From NCBI GenBank assembly GCA_000231825.2, contig JH720293.1, forward strand, positions 1,054,001-1,118,000: 64,000 nt of DNA, written 5' to 3'. The notes under the pieces are model-generated. The model worked only from the letters and a program-made list of their open reading frames with translations, did no database searches and was not told where the DNA came from. The stretch is from Tetrahymena elliotti 4EA. Its lineage: Eukaryota; Ciliophora; Oligohymenophorea; Hymenostomatida; Tetrahymenidae. A program made the position numbers and the translations under genes. Positions 11,212 to 23,632 of this stretch are shown one piece after another (position 1 is the first letter of the stretch; every line of letters begins with the position of its first letter).

Positions 11212-13716
11212 ATGAGTTCTAAAACACGTAATGAAGAGTGCGTTAAAGTCGCAATGAGATGTAGACCTATTTCTAAATAGGAATTGTTAGATAATAGATA
11301 GGAAATTGTTAAAATCGATCCTGAAAGAGGTGAAATTGTAGTAAATAACCCCAAAGGTGAAGGAGGTGAAAACAAGAATGTTTTTACATTTGATGTAGTT
11401 ATTAATTAAAAATCAACTTAAGAGCATGTTTATAAAATGACAGCTCTTCCTATTGTTGAATCTGTTTTAGAAGGTTACAATGGAACAATTTTCGCATATG
11501 GTTAAACAGGAACTGGTAAGTTATATTTAGCATAAACTTTTTATTTTGATAAATACTTTACTGATTTTAATGTTTCTCTCAATTTAAAATATTTTTCAAA
11601 TTTATCATCAAGAATCTCAGTTTTTCATATTTAATTTAAAATTATTTTCAATTATGATAGGTAAAACACATACTATGGAAGGTAACAATGATCCACCTGA
11701 TAATAGAGGTATTATCCCAAGAACTTTTGATCATATATATAGAGTCATAGAAGGTACTCCATCAAAGTAGTTCCTTGTTAGAGCAAGCTTTTTAGAACTT
11801 TACAATGAAGAAATTAGAGATTTACTTGCTAAAAACGCTAAAAATAAGTTATAATTACATGAAAATCCTGATAGTGGTGTTTATGTGAAAGATCTTTCAT
11901 CATTTATTATTTAAAATCCTGGAGAGATGAAAGAAAAACTTGCATAAGGTCGTGAAAACAGAAAAGTAGGAGCTACAAAAATGAATGAAGGTTCCTCTAG
12001 ATCACATTCACTATTTATGATTACAGTTGAAATGAGTGAAATTACTGATGGATAATAACATATTAGAGTTGGTAAACTAAATCTAGTAGATTTAGCTGGT
12101 TCAGAGCGTTAATCTAAAACATAAGCAACTGGTGAACGTTTCAAAGAGGCTATTAATATTAATCAATCTTTAGCTACTTTGGGTAAATGTCTTTAATTAT
12201 ACTAAATAAGCTTGATGGTTTTTTTATTTAATTAAAATAGGTAATGTTATATCTGCTCTTGTTGATAGTAAGCCTTATATTCCATATAGAGATTCCAAAC
12301 TCACTAGATTGTTACAAGATTCTTTGGGAGGTAATACTAAAACAGTTATGATTGCTAATATCGGCCCTGCTGATTACAACTACGATGAAACTATTAGTAC
12401 TCTTCGTTATGCTAACAGAGCAAAGAGTATTAAAAATAGACCTAAGATTAATGAAGATCCTAAGGATGCTATGATTAGAGAATTCCAAGAAGAAATTAAT
12501 CGTTTAAAAGAAGAACTTACTAAAAAGATGGGTGGAAATGTTAAGATTGGACCAGATGGTAAAATTGCTAAAGTTATAGAAGTAAAAAATTCAATAACCC
12601 ATTTACTTTAATCTTATAAAAAATATAATGATATTTTAATAGGTAGAAAAGGTCATAAGAGTTGCTGATGAACAAAAACTGAAGGAATTGGAAGAATAGA
12701 TTGAGAGAGAAAAGAACTAACTTGAATCAGCAGTAGGGAAAAAGAGGGAATAAATTGAAAGAGATTTAGCAAATTAGAGAGAATAAAAAGAGAAGCTAGA
12801 AAAATAACTTAAAGAAAAAGAAGACTAAGTTGCTAGATAGGCCTAAGAATAAGAAAAATATCTCCAATAAATCAGAGATATGGAAAGTAAAATTGTGAAA
12901 GGAAACAAGCTCAAAGAATAATAAAGAGAGAAAGAAAAGGAATTGATCAAAGTTTAAATTGAATTGGAAGAAAGAAAATAAGAAGAAAGAAGAAAACAAG
13001 AAGAACTTGAAAAGAAAAATGCTCTTTTCCTTGGAGCATAAGAGTAGTACAAAAATTTACAAGAAGAAATTGATGCCAAGACAAAGAAATTAAATAACAT
13101 TGTTGAAAGAATAAAATAAGCTCGTGAAGAAACTAATGAAATACATGAATACAGACTTCGTGAAAAAGAAATCTTGTTAGAAGAAAACCGTAACATTACC
13201 AAGGAACTTAAGTTGATAGATCTTATTATTGAGCACTTTATTCCTTAGAACGAAGTTAAAAAGCTTGAATAAAAACTCCAATTTTCTGATGAGCTTGATG
13301 ACTGGACCATAAAGGATGCATCAAACGAAGATCACACTATCTCAAGACCTGCTTCAGTTTTTGGATTTAAAAGACCTACTTGCGAAAATGCTCGTATGGC
13401 AATAAAGTTTGGAGATTCTAATCCTCGTTATAGAACAGATAATATATTATCATTAGACCTAGAGTTACCTGAAAAAATAACAGAAGACTTTGATGGAAAT
13501 GTTAGCTAAAAAGTGTAAGAAACTATAAATATTGCCTTGAACGAAGATGAAGAAGAATTATAGATGATGGCAAATGAAAAAATGCCTATCGTTTATATTA
13601 AAAATCCTGAGTTAATTAGCAAAGAAAATGCACTTAACTAACCAAGAGTTCGCCTAAAAAGTGCCAAAAAAACTTCAAGAAGACCCTAAAGTGGTTTAAA
13701 AAAATATTAATATTGA
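11212..13716 (+). CDS. Kinesin-2 motor subunit (KIF3 type)
   Basis: Exons 11212-11515, 11661-12182, 12241-12581 and 12643-13716; 746 aa with all phases consistent. N-terminal motor: P-loop GQTGTGKTHT (about 96-105, split by intron 1), switch I SSRSH (~214), switch [12 protein letters not shown] (~244). The motor end [19 protein letters not shown] leads into [17 protein letters not shown], the neck typical of heterotrimeric kinesin-2. A charged, Gln-rich coiled coil runs to ~570. The globular tail retains family blocks: [20 protein letters not shown] and [18 protein letters not shown], then [16 protein letters not shown] sequence and a basic end (RRPQSGLKK). Kinesin-2 drives anterograde intraflagellar transport, so ciliary assembly is the expected role. 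Tetrahymena has two such motors (KIN1, KIN2); I cannot assign which one. Confidence 0.93.
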
Positions 13717-14502
13717 AAATATAAAAACTTTATTCTTAAAATAATTAATACTGCTTGTTATTAATGGTATCTTTTTCTATTTATATGTTAACTATCTCCT
13801 CATTCTAATAAATAGAGAATATCTTATATATTAACTAAATAAAGATAATTTATCTTAAAAATAAAGAGCACTTTTTTGAGTAAATATGAAATAAAATAAG
13901 CTTCTTTTTTATTAAATTTTTAAAGATTAAGATCAATTTTTTAAGTTTAATGAAATTGATTTAAAGCAAATAAAAATGATTTTATAACTAATCAAATAAC
14001 AAAAAAAATAAACTATTAAATTAATTATTTCACTTTAAAAAGAGTAAATATTGTATGATGGATATCTTTTTCTTTATTTACAGGGCTTTCAGCATTTTCA
14101 TCTTTATAAAACATTTTTCCTATTTTAGTTCACTATATTTTCATTCAAACGCATGAAAAATCTTATTTTGTAACCAATTAAATAATAATAAGAAAGGAAA
14201 AGAAAGGATGAAATAAATTATTGAATAATAAAAAGAATAAATATTAGTATTTTTAAATATTATGTTTGTTTAGGGATTTAATATTTTTATTTAAAAATTT
14301 TGAATTAAATCTTTCTTGTAATTTTATGAAACAAAATCTTACAAAAATAAATGATAGCCTTAATAATTCATTTTAATTATTTTAATTTAGCAAATAAATA
14401 ACAAAAACATAATACTTTATGTAAGTAAATGTAAACAAAAAGCTTAATTTTGGTTTAATAATTAATTATATTCAAACTTTAAAAGTTTCACATTTATATA
14501 TT
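13717..14502. other. AT-rich convergent intergenic
   Basis: Convergent gap between kinesin (+) and the LRR kinase (-). A 32-codon Phe-rich ORF at 14055 is too short and atypical to call. Confidence 0.55.
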
Positions 14503-16213
14503 TCATACTAATTAATTAAATTCTTAATATATCTTTTCAAATGAGGGTCTCAAATTAGGATTTAATGCTCTACACTTGACAATCAATTTGTATATATTTG
14601 AATTTATAGTTTATCTCTAAGGTAACTACTCATCATTTATTACTTTACCCATAATATCAGTAGGCTCTAAACCATCAAAAGGAACTTCTTAAGCATAAAT
14701 TTCCCACAGTAAAGTACCGAAAGCAAAAACATCAACCTTCTCATCATATCCTTTCTTCTAAAAGAGTTCAGGGGCCATATATGTTGGTGTGCCACTAAAT
14801 TTAGAATTACCTTGATTCAAGTCAGACTTTTAAAAAAATTGAAGTAAATAACTTATTTCAAAAGCAAAATAAAACGAATTTTTTACATATTTTCTGGCTA
14901 ATCCAAAATCACATAACTTAATCTTAAATCCAACATCAAGTAATATGTTATAAGATTTAAGATCGCGATGTACTATCTATTGAGAATGCAAATAATAGAA
15001 AGCATTTATAATTTGTTTCACAATAAATGCTTTTTAAACTCCTGACAAATCTTTTCTAAATTTTAAAAAATTGAAGTTTAATAAATTTTTCTTGAAAAAA
15101 TAAAAGTACCTTTATTTGTGTAAATAAGTGAATAAATCTCCTCCTTCTACCAAATCAGTTACTATGCACATATTTTGAGGTTAGGAGACAATACCCATCA
15201 ATAAAATAATATTAGGATGTCTAAGTGTTGTTAACATATTCACTTCATTATTGATTTCATCCAAAGTTTCTTGTGTAATGCTTGGGTTGAAGATTTTTTT
15301 AATTGCAACATCACATCCTTTATACTTACCTTTATGAACTATGCTAAAGCCACCTTTAATAATTAAATATAAAATCAATTACATGCCCATTATTATCATC
15401 AAACTATTCAGCTATTTGTCAAATAAATGAAAAATAATAAATTATACCTTATGAAATCGCATCCCTAATTTCTAAATCCTTAAATTCAATTTCCTAAACG
15501 GGTTCTAAGAGGGGTAAAACTTTAATAAGTCCTCCCTAACCTAAACTATTTTTTCCTTAAGAAAATGATAATTTTTGCAATTCTTGTTCTAACTCTTGAA
15601 TTTTTTTTCTTTGTTAATTTAACTAGTTATCTTTTTCAACTAATTAACTCATCATGCTGGCATTATTTCCCTAACCAAATTAGTTACTATTTCCACTATT
15701 ACTTCCTCCATAAAAAGTATTTCCAAAACCTCCACTATTAGATGAGCTATTATTACCTGAAGAGCCTATTCTATTGAAACCTGTGTTAGATGTACTGCTT
15801 GTGTCATTAAACCACAAGTTTGTTTTAGAAGAAGATGCTTCTTCTTCACCAAAGCACTATGCTAAAATGGACTTAAGTTATGGATTAATCTAATTTTCAT
15901 CAATCAATAACTTATCGAATTAGTTGCTAAGTGGGTTTCCTGAACAATTAAGAAACTACAAGCTCTTCATCTAAAGTAAAGTATTAGGCAAAGAGATAAT
16001 ATTGTTATTTGCTATATTTAAAACCTTAAGTGTAGATAATTATGATATTTTTGGGTCTAAAGCATTTAATTTATTATTAGATAGATCCAAAACTTCTAAC
16101 TAAGAAAGGGAATATATATCACTAGGGAGTATAGTTATTTGTTTAAACGATAAGTCTAACTTAATTTCATTTCCTCTCTTGCAACGTCTTAAAATCAGCT
16201 ATATATCACTCAT
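14503..16213 (-). CDS. LRR plus TKL-type protein kinase
   Basis: Exons 16213-15448, 15353-15110, 15055-14887 and 14826-14503; 500 aa. Residues ~1-110 hold leucine-rich repeats (LEVLDLSNNKLNAL, LKVLNIANNNIISLP, LQFLNCSGNPL). A Ser/Asn/Gly-rich linker and short coiled coil follow. The kinase domain starts at ~253: glycine loop QGGFSIVHKG (across intron 1), VAIKK Lys (~274), LRHPNIILLMGIV, HRDLKSYN (366-373), DFG (386-388), GTPTYMAPEL (~405) and DVFAFGTLLWEI, ending RPSFEKIYQEF. All catalytic residues are present. The sequence style, especially RHPNIILLMG and the activation segment, is tyrosine-kinase-like (Raf/MLK group), which normally means Ser/Thr specificity. ATG at 16211-16213; stop TGA 14503-14505. 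Confidence 0.88.
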
Positions 16214-17283
16214 TCTAAAAAGAAAAACTTTAATATAATTTAACTATTTTCTGTTTGATTTTTTGTATTTTTTTTAGTAAAACCTTAATTATTATTATTA
16301 TTTATAAATTTTTAAATATATTTTCATTTAATAAATAAATGTTGATAGGTAAACTCGTGTTTAATTAAAAGTATCATTGAATTACTTTTTTTTCATAAAT
16401 ATAGATATTTTTTATTCTAATAAATTATTGAAAATTTAACGAATTAATTAAATATTTGAACTTTATATTTTNNNNNNNNNNNNNNNNNNNNNNNNNNNNN
16501 NNNNNNNNNNNNNNNNNNNNNNNNNNNNNNNNNNNNNNNNNNNNNNNNNNNNNNNNNNNNNNNNNNNNNNNTTTATAGAATAAAAAATAAAATTAAAAAG
16601 AAAAAATAAAAAAATGAGTAATTTGTTGTAATTTTAGAAAAAATAAAAAAAATATTGTAAAGCTTTATTTTTTAAGAAAGAAAAAAAATTATTTAACAAA
16701 CAATTTAATCTTAATAACTCTAGTTCCTCATAAATTAATTCCAATTCCTCCTCCATTTTTGAACCAATTTTTTCAATTCTTAATATTTTACTTTTATAAT
16801 TTTTGTATTATCTATCTTATTTAACTTTAAAATTAATGTTTTTAAGATAAAAAAAATAAAAAGTAAATTATTTTTTAAAAAAATACCATAAAAATTTTTT
16901 GAATCCTTCTCAGAAGATTTATTTAATCATACAATTTTTTATCTCAATAATATACAAATTTCTTTAAATAGAAAAATTTGGGATTTATTTTAATGGGTAC
17001 TTATTTACAAGAAAGTAGAAATTATTTATTAAAAAAAGAAATATTTATTTCAAATAAATATTAGATTTCATATATTTTTAAAATATATTTTCATATATTA
17101 TTGCTTAAAATTTATCTCTATTTAAATTTTTAAGAAACATTACCAAATTTAAAAAAAAGGATGAAAATTTATATATTTTTTTTTAATTTTATTTACTTTT
17201 ATATATAAGATAAAAAAACTATTATTATTTTTATAATTATATTTTTATAATATTATTTTTAATTCAGAATGAATATTATTTTT
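16214..17283. other. Intergenic region containing assembly gap
   Basis: AT-rich on both sides of the N run; no gene seen. True length is unknown because of the gap. Confidence 0.6.
16472..16571. other. Assembly gap (100 N)
   Basis: Exactly 100 consecutive N, the conventional size for a gap of unknown length; order and distance across it come from scaffolding. Confidence 0.98.
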
Positions 17284-20200
17284 TCAGAAACAGAAGAATC
17301 TTTTTCTCTTAACTTTCTTTTCATTTTCTTCATCATTTTTCTTCTATTGTTGAGAGAAGTGAATGAATATTTGCTCAAGAGTCATTTCTGTAAGTTAATA
17401 AGAATCTACTACAGCTTAGCTTAAGGCTACATTTTTTTTGTTAACTTTAGAAGATGAAGGAATATCGATTACCACTTAGTGCTCTTACTTCATAGGGATA
17501 TCTTACATTTTTATTGATGAAAGTTCATTTAATATCATGTAAGTTTTATAAAATGAGAAATTTTCATATTAAATAGAGAATCCAATTTATTTTCCATCAA
17601 ATTTGTTAGCTACTTTGCAGTTTTCTATTTTACTAAGTATCTAAGATTCTATATAAGAAGAACAATCCTCATTTTTACATTTTACTACTAGCCTGTAACC
17701 ATCACCGTACTTCTTTTTAAGGAAATTGGGACTTCCTAAACATTAAAATTTACCATTAACAAGGATACCTATTTTGGAGCATAGTGACTCAGCTTCTTGC
17801 ATTGAGTGAGTAGTTAAAACTATAGAACTATTTCTAAGCTTTAAGCTTTACTTGAGTGTATTCCATAAAAAGCGCCTAGCTATAGGATCTACACCGGAAG
17901 AAGGTTCATCAAAGAATTAAAGATCAGGTCCTCCAATTAAAGCAATTGTAACACAAAGCTTTCTTTTGTTACCTCCACTTAAGTTTCCTGCTTTTCTGGT
18001 TCTATACTCTCTTAATTACATTACATTAATAAAATAATCAACGCATTCTTTAAGTTCTTCTCCTTTTAATCCTTTCATTCTTCCAAATAGTTTTAAATGA
18101 TCTTCTACTGTTAAATTTTCATACAAGGAATCAAATTGAGGACAAATACCTACATCTTGATAAACGTCAAGTTGACCGCTTTTAACTTCAACTCCTTTCA
18201 ATTAAACAGATCCTGAACTTTTAGTGATCAAAGAAGTAATAATATTGAATGTTGTAGATTTGCCTGCTCCATTAGGTCCTAGTAAACCCATAACTTCAGC
18301 AGAATCTACACCAAAAGAGTTATTCGAAATAGCTGTAAATGGTTTTCCATCAGGATAATAAGTCTAAAATATTCGAAAAATAAAATAAAAAATTTTGGAA
18401 TTTATTAAAAGTTATAAAATACCTTATAAAGTTTAGACACTTTGATTTTATCTTAACAGTCAGGATCAGCTACTCTTAAATCTTCTTAGTGAACTTCTTC
18501 AGCTACTTATTAACCTTTTTCAAGCTCTGAATAATCTTCTCCCTTGAAAGATCTATTAGGCATTTATTAGGTTAAGAAATCAATTAAAATAGAGAAACAA
18601 ATAAAAATTATTCCCTAAACTAAAAGAATGTAAACAAAGGTTTCATAGTGACCTAATGATTTAGGGTAAACCTCCATCCATTAAGGGTCTTCTTACACTT
18701 CACCATCGTATGAAGGTTTAAAGCATAATTAACCAGGTTAAACTCTATTTTTCCAATCATCATAACTCTCATTAGGTAGTTATGGATCACAAATAGGTAG
18801 TTTACCTTAATATTTTGAATATGCTAATATTCCAATAGCATTTGAAGTGGAAAGGAAGGGAGACAGTATGCACAGGATATATTTAATAGCAATGTAATCT
18901 TCAGGTAATAATAAGAAACCTGCTAAGAAAGCGGCATAGAAAATAAAAAAGTTGATAAAAGGATAAGTCTAAATTTATAAAATATTATATTTTTTAAAAA
19001 AATTATCTACTAAATAAAAAAATGTTACGATGTAAACCCATTTAGATTTTTGATAAAGGAAAGAGAATAGGTAAGAGAATCCAATGTAATTAAAGATAGA
19101 AATAATCAGAATCAAGCTTATTTCCCCCACATTGTCAGTAAGAATATTTAAACCAATTATAGGTACACAAATTAAGAAAATACCAAACATAGCAAACATG
19201 ATTAAAATATCAAAAATAAAAGAGCCTAGCCAGTAAGGTATGTTTCTACATCCCATAACAGTAAGTGCATATCTAAGACGATTTTCTTTATCAATAACAG
19301 GTGAAGCTGCTATACCTGTAATTGTTAAAGTGTATGACAAAATCTAAAAAGAAGCATCAGTATTTAACATTAAAAATTTATTGTCATTAATATCTAATGG
19401 TTTAGTAAGGTCAGGATCGTAGAGCTATTTAGTTAAAATGACTCCTCCAATTTGAATTAATAGTGGGAAAATGAAAGTGAAAATCATAGATGCAGATTTC
19501 ATTGATACAATAACTCTTCTCAAGAATAAAGCTAGCAATTAGTTAGAGAAATCAAAAACGGGATGCTTTTTAACACACTCAGGCACTTTAATTGAATCAA
19601 AATCTGTGTACTTTTCCTAATGTTAATTCTATTTAAAGAATTTTAAAAAATTGACTTTTATTTTAATAATCTTACTTAATTATCTTCCTCTTTATTGATT
19701 TCTTAATCCATACCAATATTGACAAAAGCATCTTCAAGATTATTGACCTCAAGAGTGATCTATTTAAATTTTAAATTTCTTTAATTTATTTGACTTGATA
19801 TATTTAATCATACTTAAACATCAGGATGATTTTCTTCTAAAATTTTGAACAGGTTTAATAATTGATTTTTAGCTTCATAGCTTAAATTCATGAGCACTGT
19901 TCCTTTTGCACTTTAAGGATTATACTTTGAGTTAGGTATAGCATCCATGACTAGTTACTTAAGTTAGACTTGATGTTCTTCACTTAAAAATACAGCTGAA
20001 ACTTCATCTTGCTTTGATTTTTTGCTTAATGTGAGATGATAACCAGTACTGAAATTTTTTTTGATATAATCGTTTGAACCTAAAATCAAAAGTTTTCCTT
20101 TAGACATAATAGCAGTTCTATCAGCTAATTCTTCAACTTCTTCAAGATGATGGGTTGTCAAAATAATAGTCTTTTCAGAGTCTTTAATTTCATTAATAAT

Positions 20201-21988
20201 TTCTCGAATCTAAATTCGACTTAAACTATCTAGTCCGCTAGAAGGTTCATCTAAGAATATGACCTTACTTCCACCAATCTATTTAAAAAATTAGTAATTT
20301 GTTAGAAAAATAAAAAAAGAAAGTTTAATTTAAGTAAAAGAATTTTATTACAATAGACATAGCCATACTTAGCTTTCTTTTATTACCACCACTCAAAATA
20401 CCAGCTTTTTTACCAACTTAGTTGATAAGTGCACATTTATCAATAGTATGCTAAATATCTTCTTCTAGCTCTTCAAAGAATTTTCCTTTCAATTACCCCA
20501 TATAACGCAAATGCTCTTCAATAGTAAGTTACTCATATAAAGAATCTTTTTGTGTGCAAAGACCAATATATTATCTAACATCTTCAAAGCACTTGTTCAA
20601 ATCTTTTCCATAGTAACTTATAGCTCCAGATGTTTTTTCCAGTAGGCCAGTAAGCAAGGATATTGTTGTGGTTTTTCCTGCTCCATTATGTCCTAATAAA
20701 CTAATTGTTAACAAAAAATTATTTTAGTTAAATTAAGAATAATTAGAAAATATTTTTTAATTATTCCAAAATGATTTTAAGTATTTTTTGATAGAATTAA
20801 ATAAATAGGTTGATTTTTTTATCAGTTTTTTCTTAATTAAGAAAATGTTCAAATTGAAATGAAGTTTTTCTAATTTAATTAAATTTAATTTACCAAAAGA
20901 TTTGTTTTTCAAAGAGAGTAAATGAAATTTTGTCAACAGCTACAAATTTTCCAAAATTTTTTGTTAGGTTTTTAATTTAAACACTAATTTTTTAGTTAAC
21001 TATATTCATCTTTTCATGGTATTGAGCAGAGCTACTATCTTCATAGTCAATAAACTCAGATTATTCATGGCTTTCTACTTTAGATTTATTGTAAATATCT
21101 TTCTTAAAGTAATCTAAGAAAAAAAGAGGATGCTTATGAGTTCCAAACTCAGTTTTTATTATCTAATCACAATAGAGGTAAGCTATAAAGTAAAAAACGC
21201 TCATGACAGTGATAACAATAAAGGCATCTCCAAAAGTGTAATAAAGTAGTGAACTGTAATCTTACCATCCACCAGAAAGCCATGAAAGTACTAAAGCTGA
21301 CTAAGGAAAGAAGAAAGTTAATGCCATTAAAGATGATGAATTAGTACTTGTACTGTTACCTTCTCCTACAAAGAACATCAAAGAAAAAGCTAATGAAACC
21401 AGTAAGTATAATTCGGAAGCTATTCTAGGTCTAGAAAAGAAAGTGGAGAAGAAAAATGCAAAGTTGATATGTATAGCCAAGTTAAAAAAGTACAAAACTG
21501 AAGCTTATATCCAATCAAAAGAATCAACAGTTAAAGCTCCATTCGCAGCAACAGGAATCAAGTAAAAGATAGCACCCTTTATGGTAATATATAATATCTT
21601 TAGTTTTTAAAGAAAAATAAAAAAATGATTTACATAAAAACCTCTGATGTAATAGAAAATCATCCAGCTCATATTGTATGATACTGTCTCTAAGCCCATG
21701 ATCTATTTGTTTTATTATCAAGAATAAATATCAAATTACATTAAAAGACAATATTACCTTTTGAATTTCTTTATGTCTGTCTGCTTTTTCATTCACAAGT
21801 GTGTAAACTAAATTTCTTGTCAAACTTATGAATGGGAAGCTTACCAAAATAGGATTCAAAACCATAGTTGTGAAAGCTGTTACTAAACCACAGATAAGTG
21901 GAGGAAGTGGGTCTAAAAAGATTTCCCTAGACCTCACATAGCATTTAAAATTTTTGATTAGAACAATAATAATTTGCTCTGTTATCAT
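17284..21988 (-). CDS. ABCA-type full ABC transporter
   Basis: Nine exons: 21988-21758, 21702-21634, 21576-20894, 20700-20352, 20278-19814, 19759-19676, 19628-19011, 18968-18423 and 18363-17284; 1374 aa, all phases consistent. The order is TMD1-NBD1-TMD2-NBD2. NBD1: Walker [13 protein letters not shown] (~329), signature LSGGNKRKL (~431), Walker [13 protein letters not shown] (~449). TMD2 includes [23 protein letters not shown]2: Walker [15 protein letters not shown] (~1041), signature [10 protein letters not shown] (~1140), Walker [14 protein letters not shown] (~1163), TTHSMQEAE switch. Both ATP sites look competent. ABCA proteins move lipids. The N-terminus reaches the [16 protein letters not shown] coupling region within 80 residues, so the large first ectodomain of animal ABCAs is absent. 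The stop is at 17284-17286, after a Lys-rich tail. Confidence 0.9.
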
Positions 21989-22963
21989 TTGAGTTAATTT
22001 TTGATTTTGTTTTTAAATTAATTTATTTATAAAAAATTTTATTTTTTATCAATTTTTGATGGCTAAACAATAAAAATTATTCATTTCTTTCAATTTTAAT
22101 TGTAACTTTTCAGAATAAATAGATTAGTGGCTAAAAATTTTAATTTTATCAATCAAAATTTACTTTCACTTTTAATTTTGTTATTTTGGTAAAAAATAGT
22201 TATTCCTAATCAAAATCAATCAATCTAAACTTTATATTAACCAAAATCGACAATATAAATTAATACTACGTTCATCCATAAAATATTTTTTCTTTTCATT
22301 TTTGATACATTTGTTCATGTTTAAATTCTAAAAAATATCATTTTTGAAATTAGATTTCTTTATTATTTTCCCTCTGTCTTAATTAATGGTCTAATTAGGT
22401 AGACATTAGATAATCTAATCTTTAGCTTAGGTAGATATCAGCAACTAGCTAATATCATATTTTATTTTTAATTAAGAAAATAAGGTTATAGTGGAGAGAT
22501 TTAAAAACTTTGATAATATTTAAAGCTTTATCATATTCATTTTAAAGAATATGTAATTTAAAAAAATTCTTAAAATAGATAACGCCCTTATTTTTAAATT
22601 ATAAATTTGAAATTTCAACAGAATTTATCAAAAAAGCATAATTTTTTAAAAAACTAGTACCATTAAGCTAAATTATTCAGCAATAATAGCTAAACTAAAT
22701 AATTTTTTAGGAAAGATTTGATCGAAATTCACTTATGTAGGGTATGGAATTGAAATAGAAATAAAAATGCAGCAATATACTGATTTAGATTTAAATTTAA
22801 ATTCGGATTGCAAATATTTTTTGTTAATCAATATATAATGGAATGAAAATATGATAGAAGAAGCATATTATTTTTCATAAATAATAGAGAATCATTTAAT
22901 TAATAGAAACATAAATAATTTAGGTCTTCAACCTTATTATTTAAGTATTACTTGCTGTTAAAA
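21989..22963. other. AT-rich intergenic, possible unmodelled exon
   Basis: Upstream of the divergent ABCA and cyclin-like genes. A 68-codon ORF beginning ATG 22767 overlaps the next gene in another frame; I could not join it by a valid intron. Confidence 0.4.
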
Positions 22964-23632
22964 ATGTCTATGATTGATCAGATTTTAAATGCTTAAAAAA
23001 TATACCTAATATAATGTTTTAAAATATTAATTTAAAGTGAGTTAACTACCATAGACTTTAAATTAATTTAAGGTAATTAAGATTATCTTAGTTTGATCTT
23101 TAAGAAAAAGAAGTTGAGAGGAAATCAAATTTGTTTAATATTTAAAACTAATTGTTATTTATATAGAAGAAATAATTGATGAGGAAATCTAATGTGAGAT
23201 TTTAAAATTCCTGAATAATAGCCATAAAAAACTTTTAATTTGGTTAAACATATCATTATTTTTAAAAATAAAAAATAAATTTAAGCAATTAATCAATTCT
23301 TCCTCATAGCAAAAAGTCATACAAAAAAGACCAATAAGTAAAAGATTTCATGTTTAGAGAAGCATTTAATCATTTTTAAAAACTCCTTTAAATTTGTCCT
23401 CTTATGATTTATCTCTGTTAGCTTTTGAAATATTTAGAAAAATTAATTAAGAAATATTAAGGAATATTTGATAACCGATTTCAGTATAATAGCATACATT
23501 TATTTAAGGATAATTTCATAAGAAATTAACTATAAATTGAAGAAGTAATCAAATGTATTTGGAAAATTAATTGGCTTAATAACAAAATACCTTGAACATG
23601 CTTAAACCTAAGAATTTATATGTTTAAGTTGA
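22964..23632 (+). CDS. Hypothetical protein, weak cyclin-box resemblance
   Basis: Proposed exons 22964-23072, 23119-23416 and 23485-23632 give 184 aa with consistent phases; introns are 46 and 68 nt, GT-AG. The segment from about residue 105, with PLNLSSYDLSLIIAYIYL and VFGKLIGLITKYLEH, looks like helices 1-3 of a cyclin box. That is a resemblance, not an identification: no MRAIL-type motif is visible. The frame extends upstream of the chosen ATG to about 22847, so the true start may be earlier. Coding-like sequence in other frames (23215-23595, and after the stop) means the model may be incomplete, or the locus may be a decaying pseudogene. Confidence 0.42.

Noticed and set aside
14055..14153. 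Short Phe-rich ORF starting MMDIFFFIYRAF
   Set aside because: Only about 32 codons, in convergent intergenic DNA, no homologue apparent.
15181..15378. Kinase-like ORF starting MILYLIIKGGF
   Set aside because: Its first residues come from intron 1 of the LRR kinase; the true exon joins at 15353.
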